From an uncultured Ruminococcus sp. (GTDB lineage Bacteria; Bacillota; Clostridia; Oscillospirales; Ruminococcaceae): DNA of 42,849 bases. The notes below the pieces were generated by a model. The model saw only the letters and a list, made by a program, of their open reading frames with translations, did no database searches and had not been told where the DNA came from. The stretch covers positions 2,269-45,117 of the forward strand of contig CACZGM010000007.1 in NCBI GenBank assembly GCA_902780695.1, read 5' to 3'. The first letter of the stretch is position 1, and each line of letters starts with the position of its first letter. A program made the translations under genes and the position numbers. Below, one piece after another: positions 22,791 through 31,877 of the stretch.

Positions 22791-24236
22791 ATGGTATTTT
22801 CAAGTCTTGTATTCATCTTCCTGTTTCTGACAGGGACACTTACTCTGTACTATATCGCGCCTAAAAAGCTGAAAAACACCGTCATACTGCTGAGCGGGCT
22901 CGTGTTCTATACATGGGGAGAGCCCGTCTATGTGGTAGTGATGATAATATCTACCCTCATCGACTACTGCGCCGGTATTGTTATATGGAAATTCGGAGCC
23001 AACAAGGTCATTCGGAGGATCTGTCTTATCGTTTCGATAGTCATGAACCTTTCCCTGCTGTTCATATTCAAGTACAGCGGCTTCTTCGCGGACAATATCA
23101 ACGCGATAGCCGGACAGACTGTCATAGATATCGAAAAGACCTATTTCCTCGGGCTTGACTTCCTGCCTGTGAACATTCTGCCGATAGGCATCAGCTTCTT
23201 CACATTCCAGTCCATGTCCTACACGATAGATATGTACCGCGGCGAGATAGAGGTGCAGAAGAACCCGATAAACTTCGCGGCTTTCGTCACCCTGTTCTCG
23301 CAGCTCGTTGCCGGACCTATCGTAAGATATTCCGATATTGCAAAGGAACTCAACGACCGTGTGATCGACATCGACAAGATATACGAAGGTGTCAAGCGCT
23401 TCATCACCGGTATGGGCAAGAAAGTGCTCATAGCAAACAGCGTCGGTGCGCTCTGGGACACGGTGCTTGCTGACGTACAGGCAGGATCCGGCGTATCGGC
23501 GGCGACAGCGTGGATCGGCATTGCCGCCTACACTCTGCAGATATACTTCGACTTCTCCGGCTACTCCGATATGGCTATCGGACTCGGAAAGATGATGGGC
23601 TTCACATTCCCCGAAAACTTCAACTATCCGTACCTCTCAAAGAGCATAAGCGAGTTCTGGCGCCGCTGGCACATAACCCTCGGCGCGTGGTTCAGAAGCT
23701 ACGTTTATATACCGCTGGGCGGCAACCGCAAAGGTATGGGACGCACGGTGTTCAATCTCGCGGTGGTGTGGCTGCTGACCGGCATCTGGCACGGTGCGGA
23801 CTGGACATTCATCATCTGGGGCGTGCTTTACGGCGTGTTCATAATAATGGAGCGCCTGTTTCTCGGAAAGATACTCGACAGGCTTCCTGACTGGATATGC
23901 TGGCTTTATACGATGCTGCTCGTTATGTTCGGCTGGGTATTGTTCGCGTCCCCCGACCTCGCAGCCGCGGGAGCATACTTTGCCGCGATGTTCGGCTCGT
24001 CCGGCACCGCGTTCGACAACACGACCCTGTATCTGCTGTCAAACTACGGCATAGTGCTGGTACTTGGTGTCTTTGCGGCTACGGACGCGTGGAAGATAAT
24101 CGTACAGAATGCGGAAAAGCGTATGCCTGCACTGGTACACGGACTGGTACCCGTCTGCACGACGGGTATATTCGTATTATGTACGGCGTATCTCGTTGAC
24201 GCGACATACAATCCGTTCCTTTACTTTAATTTCTGA
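22791..24236 (+). CDS. MBOAT-family O-acyltransferase (AlgI/DltB-like)
   Basis: This 481-aa polytopic membrane protein probably moves an acetyl group across the membrane for O-acetylation of an exported or wall polysaccharide. The N-terminus has hydrophobic segments (VFIFLFLTGTLTLYYI) and a GEPVYVVVMI stretch. The MBOAT core contains IGISFFTFQSMSYTIDMYRG, YFDFSGYSDMAIGLGKMMG and FWRRWHITLGAWFRSYVYIP with GGNRKG. The presumed catalytic His334 lies in LTGIWHGADWTFI. The layout matches AlgI/PatA proteins. GAGGAA lies just before the start. Sixteen nt separate it from a DHHW-family gene, the usual partner that delivers acetate to the glycan outside the cell. Confidence 0.92.
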   Translation: MVFSSLVFIFLFLTGTLTLYYIAPKKLKNTVILLSGLVFYTWGEPVYVVVMIISTLIDYCAGIVIWKFGANKVIRRICLIVSIVMNLSLLFIFKYSGFFADNINAIAGQTVIDIEKTYFLGLDFLPVNILPIGISFFTFQSMSYTIDMYRGEIEVQKNPINFAAFVTLFSQLVAGPIVRYSDIAKELNDRVIDIDKIYEGVKRFITGMGKKVLIANSVGALWDTVLADVQAGSGVSAATAWIGIAAYTLQIYFDFSGYSDMAIGLGKMMGFTFPENFNYPYLSKSISEFWRRWHITLGAWFRSYVYIPLGGNRKGMGRTVFNLAVVWLLTGIWHGADWTFIIWGVLYGVFIIMERLFLGKILDRLPDWICWLYTMLLVMFGWVLFASPDLAAAGAYFAAMFGSSGTAFDNTTLYLLSNYGIVLVLGVFAATDAWKIIVQNAEKRMPALVHGLVPVCTTGIFVLCTAYLVDATYNPFLYFNF

Positions 24237-24251
24237 TAAGGAGGGGCGACG

Positions 24252-25400
24252 ATGAAAAAGAAAACAAAAGCATACAAGATAATAACCGTAGCACTGTTTG
24301 CTGCTATGCTTGTGGCTCTGCCGGTGCTGACATTCATAAATCTGCCCTCCGAACCTGCTCCGTTCTCCGAGAACGAGAACAGGCTCCTGACGGTGTTCCC
24401 GACGGTATCGTTCGAGAACTTCCGAAACGAAAAGCTGATGCAGGGCATAGAGAACTGGTTCTCCGACCGCTTTTTCGGACGCGAGCAGTGGATAAAGCTG
24501 CGCAACGCGTCGGAGCGGCTTTCGGGCAAGACCGACATTAACGGCGTATTCACCCGGAACGACCGTATGATCGAGATATGGAGCGGTTTTAACGAGGAAT
24601 ACGTCGGCAAGAATCTTAAAGCCATGAACAGCTTTGCGCAGAAATACCCCGACAAATCGGTGTATTTCCTGCTTGCTCCCACGGCACAGGGAGTGTATTC
24701 CGATCTGTTCCCGACAGGTGCGCCTATCGGCAGCCAGTCCGCGCTGGTGGATTACTGCCGCGAGAATCTGACCGATATACAGACGATAAACGTCATACCG
24801 ACGATGAAGATGCACGCGGACGAGTATATCTACTACCGCACCGACCACCACTGGTCAACCTACGGCGCATATCTCGCATACTACGATGCGGCGAAGATCA
24901 TGGGCTTCAAACCCTGCGAGCTGGGCGAATTCGACATAGAGCACGCGTCCGACTCTTTCCGCGGCACTCTGTACTCCAAAACACTGGACGACAGCATCAC
25001 CCCGGACATCATGGACTATTATCATCACAGGAACTCCAAGAGCGTGGAGCTCACCGTAAACAACGGCAAAAACATAAGCCGGTACGACAGCCTTTACTTC
25101 CGCGAATATCTTGACGTCAAGGACAAGTACAGCTCGTTCCTCGGTCCGAACGTGCCGTATATCGACATACAGACAGGCGTTGACGGTCCTTCCATGCTCA
25201 TATTCAAGGACAGCTACGCACACGCACTGATACCGTTCCTGACATCACACTGCAGCCGGATAACCGTGCTTGACCTGCGCTATATCAACAACGGGTTTTC
25301 ATCATACGCGAAGATGAACGAATACGACAGCGTTATGTTCATATACAACGCGATAACATTCACGGAAAGCAAGGATATCAGAAAACTCAACATGGGCTGA
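24252..25400 (+). CDS. DHHW-family (AlgJ/AlgX-like) SGNH-type acetyltransferase partner
   Basis: This 382-aa protein has one N-terminal membrane segment (about 8-30) and an outward-facing SGNH-like domain. NRLLTVFPTVSFENF is the typical start of the exported part. The name-giving motif is YYRTDHHWSTYGAY (Asp198, His199, His200, Trp201), and the nucleophile Ser lies in LIFKDSYAHALIPFL. Members work with MBOAT proteins to O-acetylate alginate, cellulose or wall glycans; the glycan here is unknown. AAGGAGG precedes the ATG. It is co-transcribed with the MBOAT gene and is followed after 10 nt by the TM1266-type gene. Confidence 0.88.
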   Translation: MKKKTKAYKIITVALFAAMLVALPVLTFINLPSEPAPFSENENRLLTVFPTVSFENFRNEKLMQGIENWFSDRFFGREQWIKLRNASERLSGKTDINGVFTRNDRMIEIWSGFNEEYVGKNLKAMNSFAQKYPDKSVYFLLAPTAQGVYSDLFPTGAPIGSQSALVDYCRENLTDIQTINVIPTMKMHADEYIYYRTDHHWSTYGAYLAYYDAAKIMGFKPCELGEFDIEHASDSFRGTLYSKTLDDSITPDIMDYYHHRNSKSVELTVNNGKNISRYDSLYFREYLDVKDKYSSFLGPNVPYIDIQTGVDGPSMLIFKDSYAHALIPFLTSHCSRITVLDLRYINNGFSSYAKMNEYDSVMFIYNAITFTESKDIRKLNMG

Positions 25401-25410
25401 CGGAGGCATT

Positions 25411-25656
25411 ATGGAAACAAGAGTTGCTGTGATAGGCATTATCGTGGAAGACGCAGGTTCCGCCGAAAGAGTGAACGCTGTGCTCCATGACTACGGCAGA
25501 ATAATGATAGGACGCATGGGGATTCCGTACAGAGAAAAGAATATCAGCATAATAAGCGTCGCCGTTGACGCTACACAGGACGATATCTCCGCCCTCTGCG
25601 GAAAGCTCGGCAGAATAGCCGGCGTAAGCGTCAAGGCCGCATACGCGAAGGTATGA
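25411..25656 (+). CDS. TM1266-family iron-only hydrogenase system putative regulator
   Basis: This 81-aa ACT-like protein has all the family marks: RVAVIGIIVED at the start, AERVNAVLHDYGRIMIGRMG in the middle, then SIISVAVDATQDDISALCGK and a VSVKAAYAKV end. Homologues usually sit beside hydrogenase maturation genes (hydE, hydF, hydG) and are thought to regulate or assist that system; the exact role is not established. Here it follows the O-acetylation pair, with GGAGG 5 nt before its ATG. No hydrogenase genes are in the window, although the fermentation operon starts 250 bp downstream. Confidence 0.85.
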   Translation: METRVAVIGIIVEDAGSAERVNAVLHDYGRIMIGRMGIPYREKNISIISVAVDATQDDISALCGKLGRIAGVSVKAAYAKV

Positions 25657-25673
25657 CCGCCACCTGACCTGCG

Positions 25674-25699
25674 GCAGCGTCACGCTGCACCCGTTTTTT
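25674..25699 (+). terminator. Weak terminator after the TM1266-type gene
   Basis: GCAGCG-TCA-CGCTGC is followed after 5 nt by TTTTTT. The hairpin core also occurs at 485-497. Confidence 0.45.
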
Positions 25700-25729
25700 G
25701 TAAATCATCAAAAATAACATCATATAACG

Positions 25730-25764
25730 AAAGACGGCTGAATACAACAGGATCAGCCGTCTTT
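25730..25764 (+). terminator. 12-bp terminator hairpin
   Basis: AAAGACGGCTGA, an 11-nt loop and TCAGCCGTCTTT separate the O-acetylation/TM1266 genes from the adhE promoter. Confidence 0.65.
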
Positions 25765-25845
25765 GCTCATCAGCCCTCAGACATCACCGCCGGTCAGTTT
25801 CAAAACTCTCATGATCCCGTTCAAAAAATAAAGCCCGAAAAACTA

Positions 25846-25874
25846 TTGATAAAAATAACATTTTATGGTATAAT
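25846..25874 (+). promoter_or_regulatory. adhE operon promoter
   Basis: TTGATA (25846-25851), a 17-nt spacer and TATAAT (25869-25874). No other clear promoter is seen before pflB or pflA, so this probably drives the operon through pflA. No convincing Rex site was found. Confidence 0.75.
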
Positions 25875-25909
25875 ATGATACATAACAATTCTTAACAGGA
25901 GGGACACCC

Positions 25910-28741
25910 ATGGAGAAGAAAGTAAAAGCTCCCGTTGACAGCGTTCCCGCGCTTGAGGCGGAGCTGAAACTCATCAGAGAAGCCCAGAAGAAATACTCGC
26001 TTTTCACGCAGGAACAGGTAGATAAGATCTTCCTTGCGGCAGCTTCCGCGGCGAACAAGGCGCGTGTGCCGCTGGCAAAAATGGCGGTCGAGGAGACCGG
26101 CATGGGCGTAGTGGAGGACAAGGTAATAAAGAACAACTACGCCGCCGAGTACATCTACAACGCGTATAAAAACACAAAGACCTGCGGCGTTATCGAGGAA
26201 GACCCTGCCTACGGCATACAGAAGATAGCCGAGCCTATCGGTGTCATCGCAGCGGTCATACCCACCACGAATCCCACCTCCACTGCGATATTCAAAGCAC
26301 TTATCGCTCTCAAGACCCGCAACGGCATCATTTTCAGCCCCCACCCCCGCGCAAAGAAGTCCACCATTGAAGCGGCAAGGATAGTAAGGGACGCGGCAAT
26401 AAAGGCGGGCGCTCCCGAAAACATCATCTCATGGATCGACGCTCCGAGCCTTGATATGACCACCCTCGTAATGAAGGAAGCCGACATAATCCTCGCTACC
26501 GGCGGTCCGGGCATGGTAAAGGCAGCGTATTCAAGCGGCAAGCCCGCTCTCGGCGTAGGCGCGGGAAATACACCGGCTATCATCGACAAGTCCGCGGATA
26601 TCGTCCTCGCCGTAAACTCTATCATACACTCAAAGACTTTTGACAACGGTATGATCTGCGCTTCGGAGCAGTCGGTCATCGTGCTTGACGAGATATACGA
26701 CAAGGTAAGAGCGGAATTTGCGGCACGCGGCTGCTACTTCCTCTCCCCCTCCGAAACGGACAAGGTACGCCATACTATCATAATAAACGGTGCGCTCAAC
26801 GCAAAGATCGTCGGTCAGAAGGCGCATACTATTGCCGCTCTTGCGGGAGTTGACGTTCCCGAAGGAACAAAAATACTTATCGGCGAGGTAAAGAAGGTCG
26901 ATATCAGCGAAGAATTCGCTCACGAAAAGCTCTCGCCTGTACTCGCTATGTACCGCGCAAAGGACATTCACGACGCGTTCGACAAGGCGGAACACCTCAT
27001 CGCGGACGGCGGCTACGGTCACACCTCCTCGATATATATCAACGAGCTTACCGAAAAGGATATCCTCGCGGAATTCACCGCAAGAATGAAGACCGGACGT
27101 ATTCTTATAAACACTCCTTCCTCACACGGAGGAATAGGCGATCTCTACAACTTCAAAATGACGCCCTCGCTCACGCTCGGCTGCGGCTCATGGGGCGGAA
27201 ACAGCGTCAGCGAGAATGTGGGAGTAAAGCATCTGCTTAACATCAAGACCGTTGCGGCAAGGAGAGAGAATATGCTTTGGTTCAGAGCACCGGAAAAGGT
27301 GTATATAAAGAAGGGCTGCCTCCCCGTTGCGCTTGACGAGCTCGGCACCGTCATGGGCAAGAAGAGAGCGTTCATCGTAACAGACAGCTTCCTGTACGGT
27401 GCGGGATTCACAAAGCCGATAACCGACAAGCTGGACAGTATGGGCATAGTACACACCACATTCTTTGATGTTGCCCCCGACCCGACTCTTGCGAGCGCAC
27501 AGGCAGGCGCGGCACAGATGCATTCATTCAAGCCGGATGTTATCATCGCGGTAGGCGGCGGCTCGGCAATGGATGCGGCGAAGATAATGTGGGTGCTGTA
27601 TGAGCATCCGGACGCGGATTTCAAGGATATGGCAATGCGCTTCATTGATATCAGAAAGCGCGTATATACATTCCCGAAAATGGGCGAAAAGGCATATTTC
27701 GTGGCTGTACCGACATCTGCCGGCACAGGTTCGGAGGTGACTCCGTTTGCCGTTATCACCGACCAGGAGGACGGCTGCAAATATCCGCTCGCGGACTATC
27801 AGCTGCTGCCGAATATGGCAATAATCGACACCGATATGCACATGACCGCGCCTAAGGGACTTACCGCCGCTTCCGGCATAGACGCGGTAACTCACGCTCT
27901 CGAAGCATACGCTTCCGTAATGGCGACCGATTACACCGACGGACTCGCGCTGAAAGCACTGAAAACCATATTCGAGTATCTGCCACGCGCTTACGACAAC
28001 GGAAACGATGTTGAAGCAAGAGAGAAAATGGCGAACGCGGCTACAATGGCAGGTATGGCATTTGCCAACGCGTTCCTCGGCATATCACACTCCCTCGCGC
28101 ACAAGCTCGGCGCTTACCACCATATCGCACACGGTATCGCGAACGCACTCGTTATATGCGATGTCATGAGATACAACGCGTCCGAGAAGCCCGTTAAAAT
28201 GGGTACGTTCTCGCAGTACGACCACCCGCACACACTCGCAAGATACGCGGAGATCGCGGATTATCTCGGTGTCGGCGGAAAAACAGACAGCGAGAAGCTC
28301 GATAATCTTATAAAGGCGGTCGAACAGCTCAAACAGCGCATAGGCATAAAGAAAACTATCAGAGACTACGGCGTTTCCGAGGAAGACTTCCTTGCGACAC
28401 TCGACGAAATGACCGAGGCGGCATTCGATGACCAGTGTACCGGTGCCAACCCGAGATACCCGCTTATGAGCGAGCTTAAGCAGATGTATATGAACGCTTA
28501 CTACGGCGGTACGTTCACAGAGCCAGAAATGCCCGGAGCGGACACCGCGAAGAAGCCGGCACGCTCAAAGGCCCCCGCAGACGAAAAAGCGGCTCCCGCA
28601 AAACGCGGCAGGAAGGCAAAAGCAGATGCGGCTCCCGCAAAGGAAACGGTAACGGAAGCTCCGAAAAAGCGCGGCAGAAAAGCCAAGGCGGAAGAAGCGG
28701 CTCCCGCAGCCAAAAAACGCGGCAGAGCAAAGAAGCAGTAA
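25910..28741 (+). CDS. adhE: Bifunctional acetaldehyde-CoA/alcohol dehydrogenase with basic C-terminal tail
   Basis: This 943-aa enzyme reduces acetyl-CoA to acetaldehyde and then ethanol with NADH, re-oxidising fermentation cofactors. The N-terminal aldehyde dehydrogenase has IGVIAAVIPTTNPTSTAIFK and the thiol Cys250 in KTFDNGMICASEQSV. A linker leads to the iron-type alcohol dehydrogenase with GGGSAMDAAKIMW, VPTSAGTGSEVTPFAVI and the metal-binding ISHSLAHKLGAYHHIAHG. The enzyme proper ends near residue 870 (ADLKQ-type end YPLMSELKQMYMNAYYGG), the usual length. Residues 875-943 are an extra Ala/Pro/Lys-rich tail with KRGRKAK twice and KKRGRAKK at the end. It resembles AT-hook or histone-H1-like tails. 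AGGAGGG precedes the start. It is the first gene of the operon. Confidence 0.96.
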   Translation: MEKKVKAPVDSVPALEAELKLIREAQKKYSLFTQEQVDKIFLAAASAANKARVPLAKMAVEETGMGVVEDKVIKNNYAAEYIYNAYKNTKTCGVIEEDPAYGIQKIAEPIGVIAAVIPTTNPTSTAIFKALIALKTRNGIIFSPHPRAKKSTIEAARIVRDAAIKAGAPENIISWIDAPSLDMTTLVMKEADIILATGGPGMVKAAYSSGKPALGVGAGNTPAIIDKSADIVLAVNSIIHSKTFDNGMICASEQSVIVLDEIYDKVRAEFAARGCYFLSPSETDKVRHTIIINGALNAKIVGQKAHTIAALAGVDVPEGTKILIGEVKKVDISEEFAHEKLSPVLAMYRAKDIHDAFDKAEHLIADGGYGHTSSIYINELTEKDILAEFTARMKTGRILINTPSSHGGIGDLYNFKMTPSLTLGCGSWGGNSVSENVGVKHLLNIKTVAARRENMLWFRAPEKVYIKKGCLPVALDELGTVMGKKRAFIVTDSFLYGAGFTKPITDKLDSMGIVHTTFFDVAPDPTLASAQAGAAQMHSFKPDVIIAVGGGSAMDAAKIMWVLYEHPDADFKDMAMRFIDIRKRVYTFPKMGEKAYFVAVPTSAGTGSEVTPFAVITDQEDGCKYPLADYQLLPNMAIIDTDMHMTAPKGLTAASGIDAVTHALEAYASVMATDYTDGLALKALKTIFEYLPRAYDNGNDVEAREKMANAATMAGMAFANAFLGISHSLAHKLGAYHHIAHGIANALVICDVMRYNASEKPVKMGTFSQYDHPHTLARYAEIADYLGVGGKTDSEKLDNLIKAVEQLKQRIGIKKTIRDYGVSEEDFLATLDEMTEAAFDDQCTGANPRYPLMSELKQMYMNAYYGGTFTEPEMPGADTAKKPARSKAPADEKAAPAKRGRKAKADAAPAKETVTEAPKKRGRKAKAEEAAPAAKKRGRAKKQ

Positions 28742-28757
28742 GGGAGGCTGAGCAGGA

Positions 28758-29507
28758 ATGAAACTCGATAATGTAATAGCTGTACGCAGAAACAAGACCA
28801 TTTACCGTGACGGAGATGCCACGATAAAAGTGTTCAATCCGGACTGGCCAAAGCACGCTATCCTCAACGAAGCGCTCAACCAGGCAAGAGTCGAGCTGAC
28901 CGGCCTCAATATCCCGAAGATAAGAGAGGTCATCACAATAGACGGAAAGTGGTCTATCGTGTCCGACTATATCGAAGGCGAGACACTCACCGATCTTTCG
29001 CTGAAATATCCCGAAAAGCAGGACGAATATATGAATCTGTTCGTTGACCTGCAGATCGAGGTGCTTTCGCACAAGTGTCAGCTTCTCGGCAGACTTAAGG
29101 ACAAGATGCACGCGAAGATATCCGCGTCGGATTTTCCGGCTACGGTAAGATATGATCTGCACACGACACTCGAATCCATGCCGAAGCATCTGAAACTCTG
29201 CCACGGTGACTTCAACCCGTCGAACATCATCATCACTCCGGACGGCACGCCCTACATCATCGACTGGGCGCACGCCACACAGGGCAACGCTTCCGCCGAC
29301 GCAGCAAGAACATACCTTGTGTTCTGCCTTGCGGGCAAGAACGATATAGCTAAGCAGTACCTCGATATGTTCTGCGCAAAGACAGACACAGCGATTCAGT
29401 ATGTGCAGAAGTGGATGCCGATAGTGGCGGCTTCGCAGTCCGTAAAGGGCAACGAGAAGGAACGCGAGTTCCTCGCTTCGTGGGTAAACGTCGTAGATTA
29501 TACCTGA
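28758..29507 (+). CDS. APH/choline-kinase-fold phosphotransferase
   Basis: This 249-aa protein has the aminoglycoside phosphotransferase-type kinase fold. A P-loop-like strand pair (TIYRDGDATIKVFNP, with Lys24) leads to the hinge IVSDYIEGETLTDL. The catalytic loop is LCHGDFNPSNIII (His149, Asp151) and the metal-binding motif is YIIDWAHATQG (Asp169). This family phosphorylates small molecules such as choline, sugars or antibiotics; nothing here points to resistance. It begins 16 nt after the adhE stop and lies 57 nt before pflB, so it belongs to the fermentation operon. Its substrate is unknown, and its place between adhE and pflB suggests a metabolic or enzyme-modifying role. Confidence 0.8.
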   Translation: MKLDNVIAVRRNKTIYRDGDATIKVFNPDWPKHAILNEALNQARVELTGLNIPKIREVITIDGKWSIVSDYIEGETLTDLSLKYPEKQDEYMNLFVDLQIEVLSHKCQLLGRLKDKMHAKISASDFPATVRYDLHTTLESMPKHLKLCHGDFNPSNIIITPDGTPYIIDWAHATQGNASADAARTYLVFCLAGKNDIAKQYLDMFCAKTDTAIQYVQKWMPIVAASQSVKGNEKEREFLASWVNVVDYT

Positions 29508-29564
29508 TAAACCGAAATTTCAGCCAGCAGTGAATTTGTTTCTTTACAGAAGGGAAGATAAAAA

Positions 29565-31640
29565 TTGTTTAAAGAATTTGAGCCGGAATGGGAAGGCTTC
29601 AAGCCCGGCAAATGGAGCTCCGCGGGCATAAACGTGCGTGACTTCATCGAACTTAATTTTACGCCTTATGACGGTGACGAGAGCTTTCTCGAAGGCCCGA
29701 CCGAAGCGACGAAAAAGCTGTGGGAGCAGGTCATGGATCTCTCCAGACAGGAACGCGAAGCGGGCGGCGTGCTCGATATGGATACAAAGATAATCTCCAC
29801 CATAACCTCGCACGGTCCCGGATATCTCAACAAGGATCTCGAAAAGATCGTCGGTCTCCAGACCGACAAGCCGTTCAAGCGCGCTCTCCAGCCATTCGGC
29901 GGTATCAGAATGGCGCAGCAGGCGTGCAAGGAATACGGCTATGAGGTCGATCCGGAGGTCGTGGAGATATTCACGAAGTACAGAAAGACTCACAATCAGG
30001 GCGTTTTCGACGCATATACGCCGGAAATGAGGCTTGCGAGAAAATCCGCGATACTCACCGGTCTGCCGGACGCTTACGGACGCGGACGCATAATAGGCGA
30101 CTACCGCAGGATAGCGCTGTACGGAACAGACAATCTGATACTCGACAAGGGACATCAGAAAGAGACGCATTTCGTCAGAATGACATCCAAGAACATACGT
30201 CTCCGCGAGGAGCTTTCCGAGCAGATACGCGCTCTTGAGGAGCTCCGTGAGCTCGGCGCTATGTACGGCTGCGATATCTCACGCCCCGCAAAGAACGCGA
30301 GAGAGGCTGTACAGTGGCTTTACTTCGGCTATCTTGCCGCGGTAAAGGAGCAGAACGGCGCGGCAATGAGCCTCGGCAGAACTTCCACGTTCCTCGATAT
30401 CTTCATAAAGCGCGACATGGACAAGGGCATACTTACCGAATCCGAAGCACAGGAGCTTATCGACCAGTTCATAATGAAGCTGCGCATAGTGAAGTTCGCC
30501 AGAACTCCCGAATACAACGCGCTCTTCTCCGGCGACCCGACATGGGTGACCGAGTCCATAGGCGGCGTTACCGTTGACGGACAGCACATGGTAACGAAGA
30601 ACTCCTACCGCTATCTCAACACGCTCAACAATCTCGGCACGGCTCCCGAGCCGAATATGACCGTTCTGTGGTCGAAGAGGCTGCCGCAGAATTTCAAGCG
30701 TTTCTGCGCGAAGATGTCGATAAAGACCTCCTCGATACAGTACGAAAACGACGACCTGATGCGCGTTATCCACGGCGACGACTACGCGATAGCCTGCTGT
30801 GTATCTTCAATGCGCGTCGGCAAGGAGATGCAGTTCTTCGGTGCGAGAGCGAACCTCGCAAAGTGCCTGCTGTACGCTATAAACGGCGGCGTGGACGAGG
30901 TGATGAAGGTGCAGGTCGGACCCAAGTACCGTCCTGTTGTGGGAGATTACCTCGACTACAACGACGTAATGGACAAGTACGACCAGATGATGGAATGGCT
31001 CGCGGAGCTGTACGTCAACACGCTGAACATAATTCACTATATGCACGACAAGTACAGCTATGAGAAGCTGCAGATGGCGCTGCATGACCGCGATGTAAAG
31101 CGCTATTTCGCAACGGGTATTGCGGGACTGTCGGTCGTTGCCGACTCCCTCAGCGCGATAAAGTACGCAAAAGTAAAGTGCATACGCGACGAAAACGGAA
31201 TTGTCGTTGACTACGAGACAGAGGGAGAATTCCCGAAGTACGGCAACGATGATGACAGAGTAGATCAGATAGCCGTTGACATCGTGAGAATGTTCATGGA
31301 CAAGATACGCAAGCACCACACATACCGCGAGAGTATCCCCACGATGAGCATACTTACGATAACATCAAATGTCGTTTACGGCAAAAAGACCGGAAACACG
31401 CCCGACGGAAGAAAGCACGGAGTACCGCTCGCACCGGGCGCCAACCCGATGCACGGCCGTGATACTCACGGTGCGGTAGCTTCCCTGTCCTCGGTATCGA
31501 AACTGCCTTTCAAGCACGCGCAGGACGGTATATCCAACACGTTCTCGATCATACCTGACGCGCTCGGCAAGGACACGAAGATATTTGCGGGCGACCTCGA
31601 CCTTGACTCACTGCGATCGGAGGCAGAAAATGAGGACTGA
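29565..31640 (+). CDS. pflB: Pyruvate formate-lyase catalytic subunit lacking the glycyl-radical domain
   Basis: This 691-aa protein should cleave pyruvate with CoA to acetyl-CoA and formate. The start is TTG at 29565 with GAAGGGAAG upstream; it reads (M)[16 protein letters not shown], the normal PFL N-terminus. Active-site Cys411-Cys412 lie in [20 protein letters not shown], followed by [15 protein letters not shown]. The C-terminal [28 protein letters not shown] and [17 protein letters not shown] are present. The protein then stops after [10 protein letters not shown]. Full-length PFL (about 740-760 aa) continues for roughly 70 residues with the RVSGYAV radical loop, which is missing. That domain is supplied by a separate gene at 31878. 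The last 11 nt overlap the next ORF. Confidence 0.95.
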   Translation: MFKEFEPEWEGFKPGKWSSAGINVRDFIELNFTPYDGDESFLEGPTEATKKLWEQVMDLSRQEREAGGVLDMDTKIISTITSHGPGYLNKDLEKIVGLQTDKPFKRALQPFGGIRMAQQACKEYGYEVDPEVVEIFTKYRKTHNQGVFDAYTPEMRLARKSAILTGLPDAYGRGRIIGDYRRIALYGTDNLILDKGHQKETHFVRMTSKNIRLREELSEQIRALEELRELGAMYGCDISRPAKNAREAVQWLYFGYLAAVKEQNGAAMSLGRTSTFLDIFIKRDMDKGILTESEAQELIDQFIMKLRIVKFARTPEYNALFSGDPTWVTESIGGVTVDGQHMVTKNSYRYLNTLNNLGTAPEPNMTVLWSKRLPQNFKRFCAKMSIKTSSIQYENDDLMRVIHGDDYAIACCVSSMRVGKEMQFFGARANLAKCLLYAINGGVDEVMKVQVGPKYRPVVGDYLDYNDVMDKYDQMMEWLAELYVNTLNIIHYMHDKYSYEKLQMALHDRDVKRYFATGIAGLSVVADSLSAIKYAKVKCIRDENGIVVDYETEGEFPKYGNDDDRVDQIAVDIVRMFMDKIRKHHTYRESIPTMSILTITSNVVYGKKTGNTPDGRKHGVPLAPGANPMHGRDTHGAVASLSSVSKLPFKHAQDGISNTFSIIPDALGKDTKIFAGDLDLDSLRSEAENED

Positions 31641-31863
31641 CGGCACTGCTCCCGTAACGGACAATGATGCTGACGAGCTCGCAGCGCTGATCGACGGTCT
31701 TATGGCTTCCGGAACACAGCATATCAATCTCGATGCCGGAGCAGCCACACGGATCACCACCGTGAACAGCACAGACTGCGGCAGGACCGGTGCCTGCGCT
31801 GTACCGAACTTTGACAGCGAAGACCCTGACGAAGAGCTTTACAACGAAGAGGACAAGATATGA
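31630..31863 (+). CDS. 77-aa acidic ORF resembling the N-terminal half of a glycyl-radical domain
   Basis: This ORF starts inside the end of pflB with GGAGG 6 nt before its ATG, and its TGA is just before the ribosome site of the next gene. Its [20 protein letters not shown] aligns with [20 protein letters not shown] of the stand-alone glycyl-radical protein downstream. After [14 protein letters not shown] the similarity ends. The radical loop RVSGY is absent; instead there is a Cys-containing stretch ([14 protein letters not shown]) and a very acidic tail ending ELYNEEDKI. It may be a decayed or re-purposed copy of the PFL C-terminal domain. The function is unknown. Translation is likely from its tight packing and good ribosome site. 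Confidence 0.65.
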   Translation: MRTDGTAPVTDNDADELAALIDGLMASGTQHINLDAGAATRITTVNSTDCGRTGACAVPNFDSEDPDEELYNEEDKI

Positions 31864-31877
31864 AAGGAGATAATAAT

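Noticed and set aside
25846..25909. Rex operator before adhE
   Set aside because: TTGTTAA-like pieces occur on the reverse strand, but as a direct rather than inverted repeat.
28758..29507. Aminoglycoside resistance gene
   Set aside because: Only the fold motifs HGD and DW are shared; the position in a fermentation operon and lack of mobile context argue against resistance.
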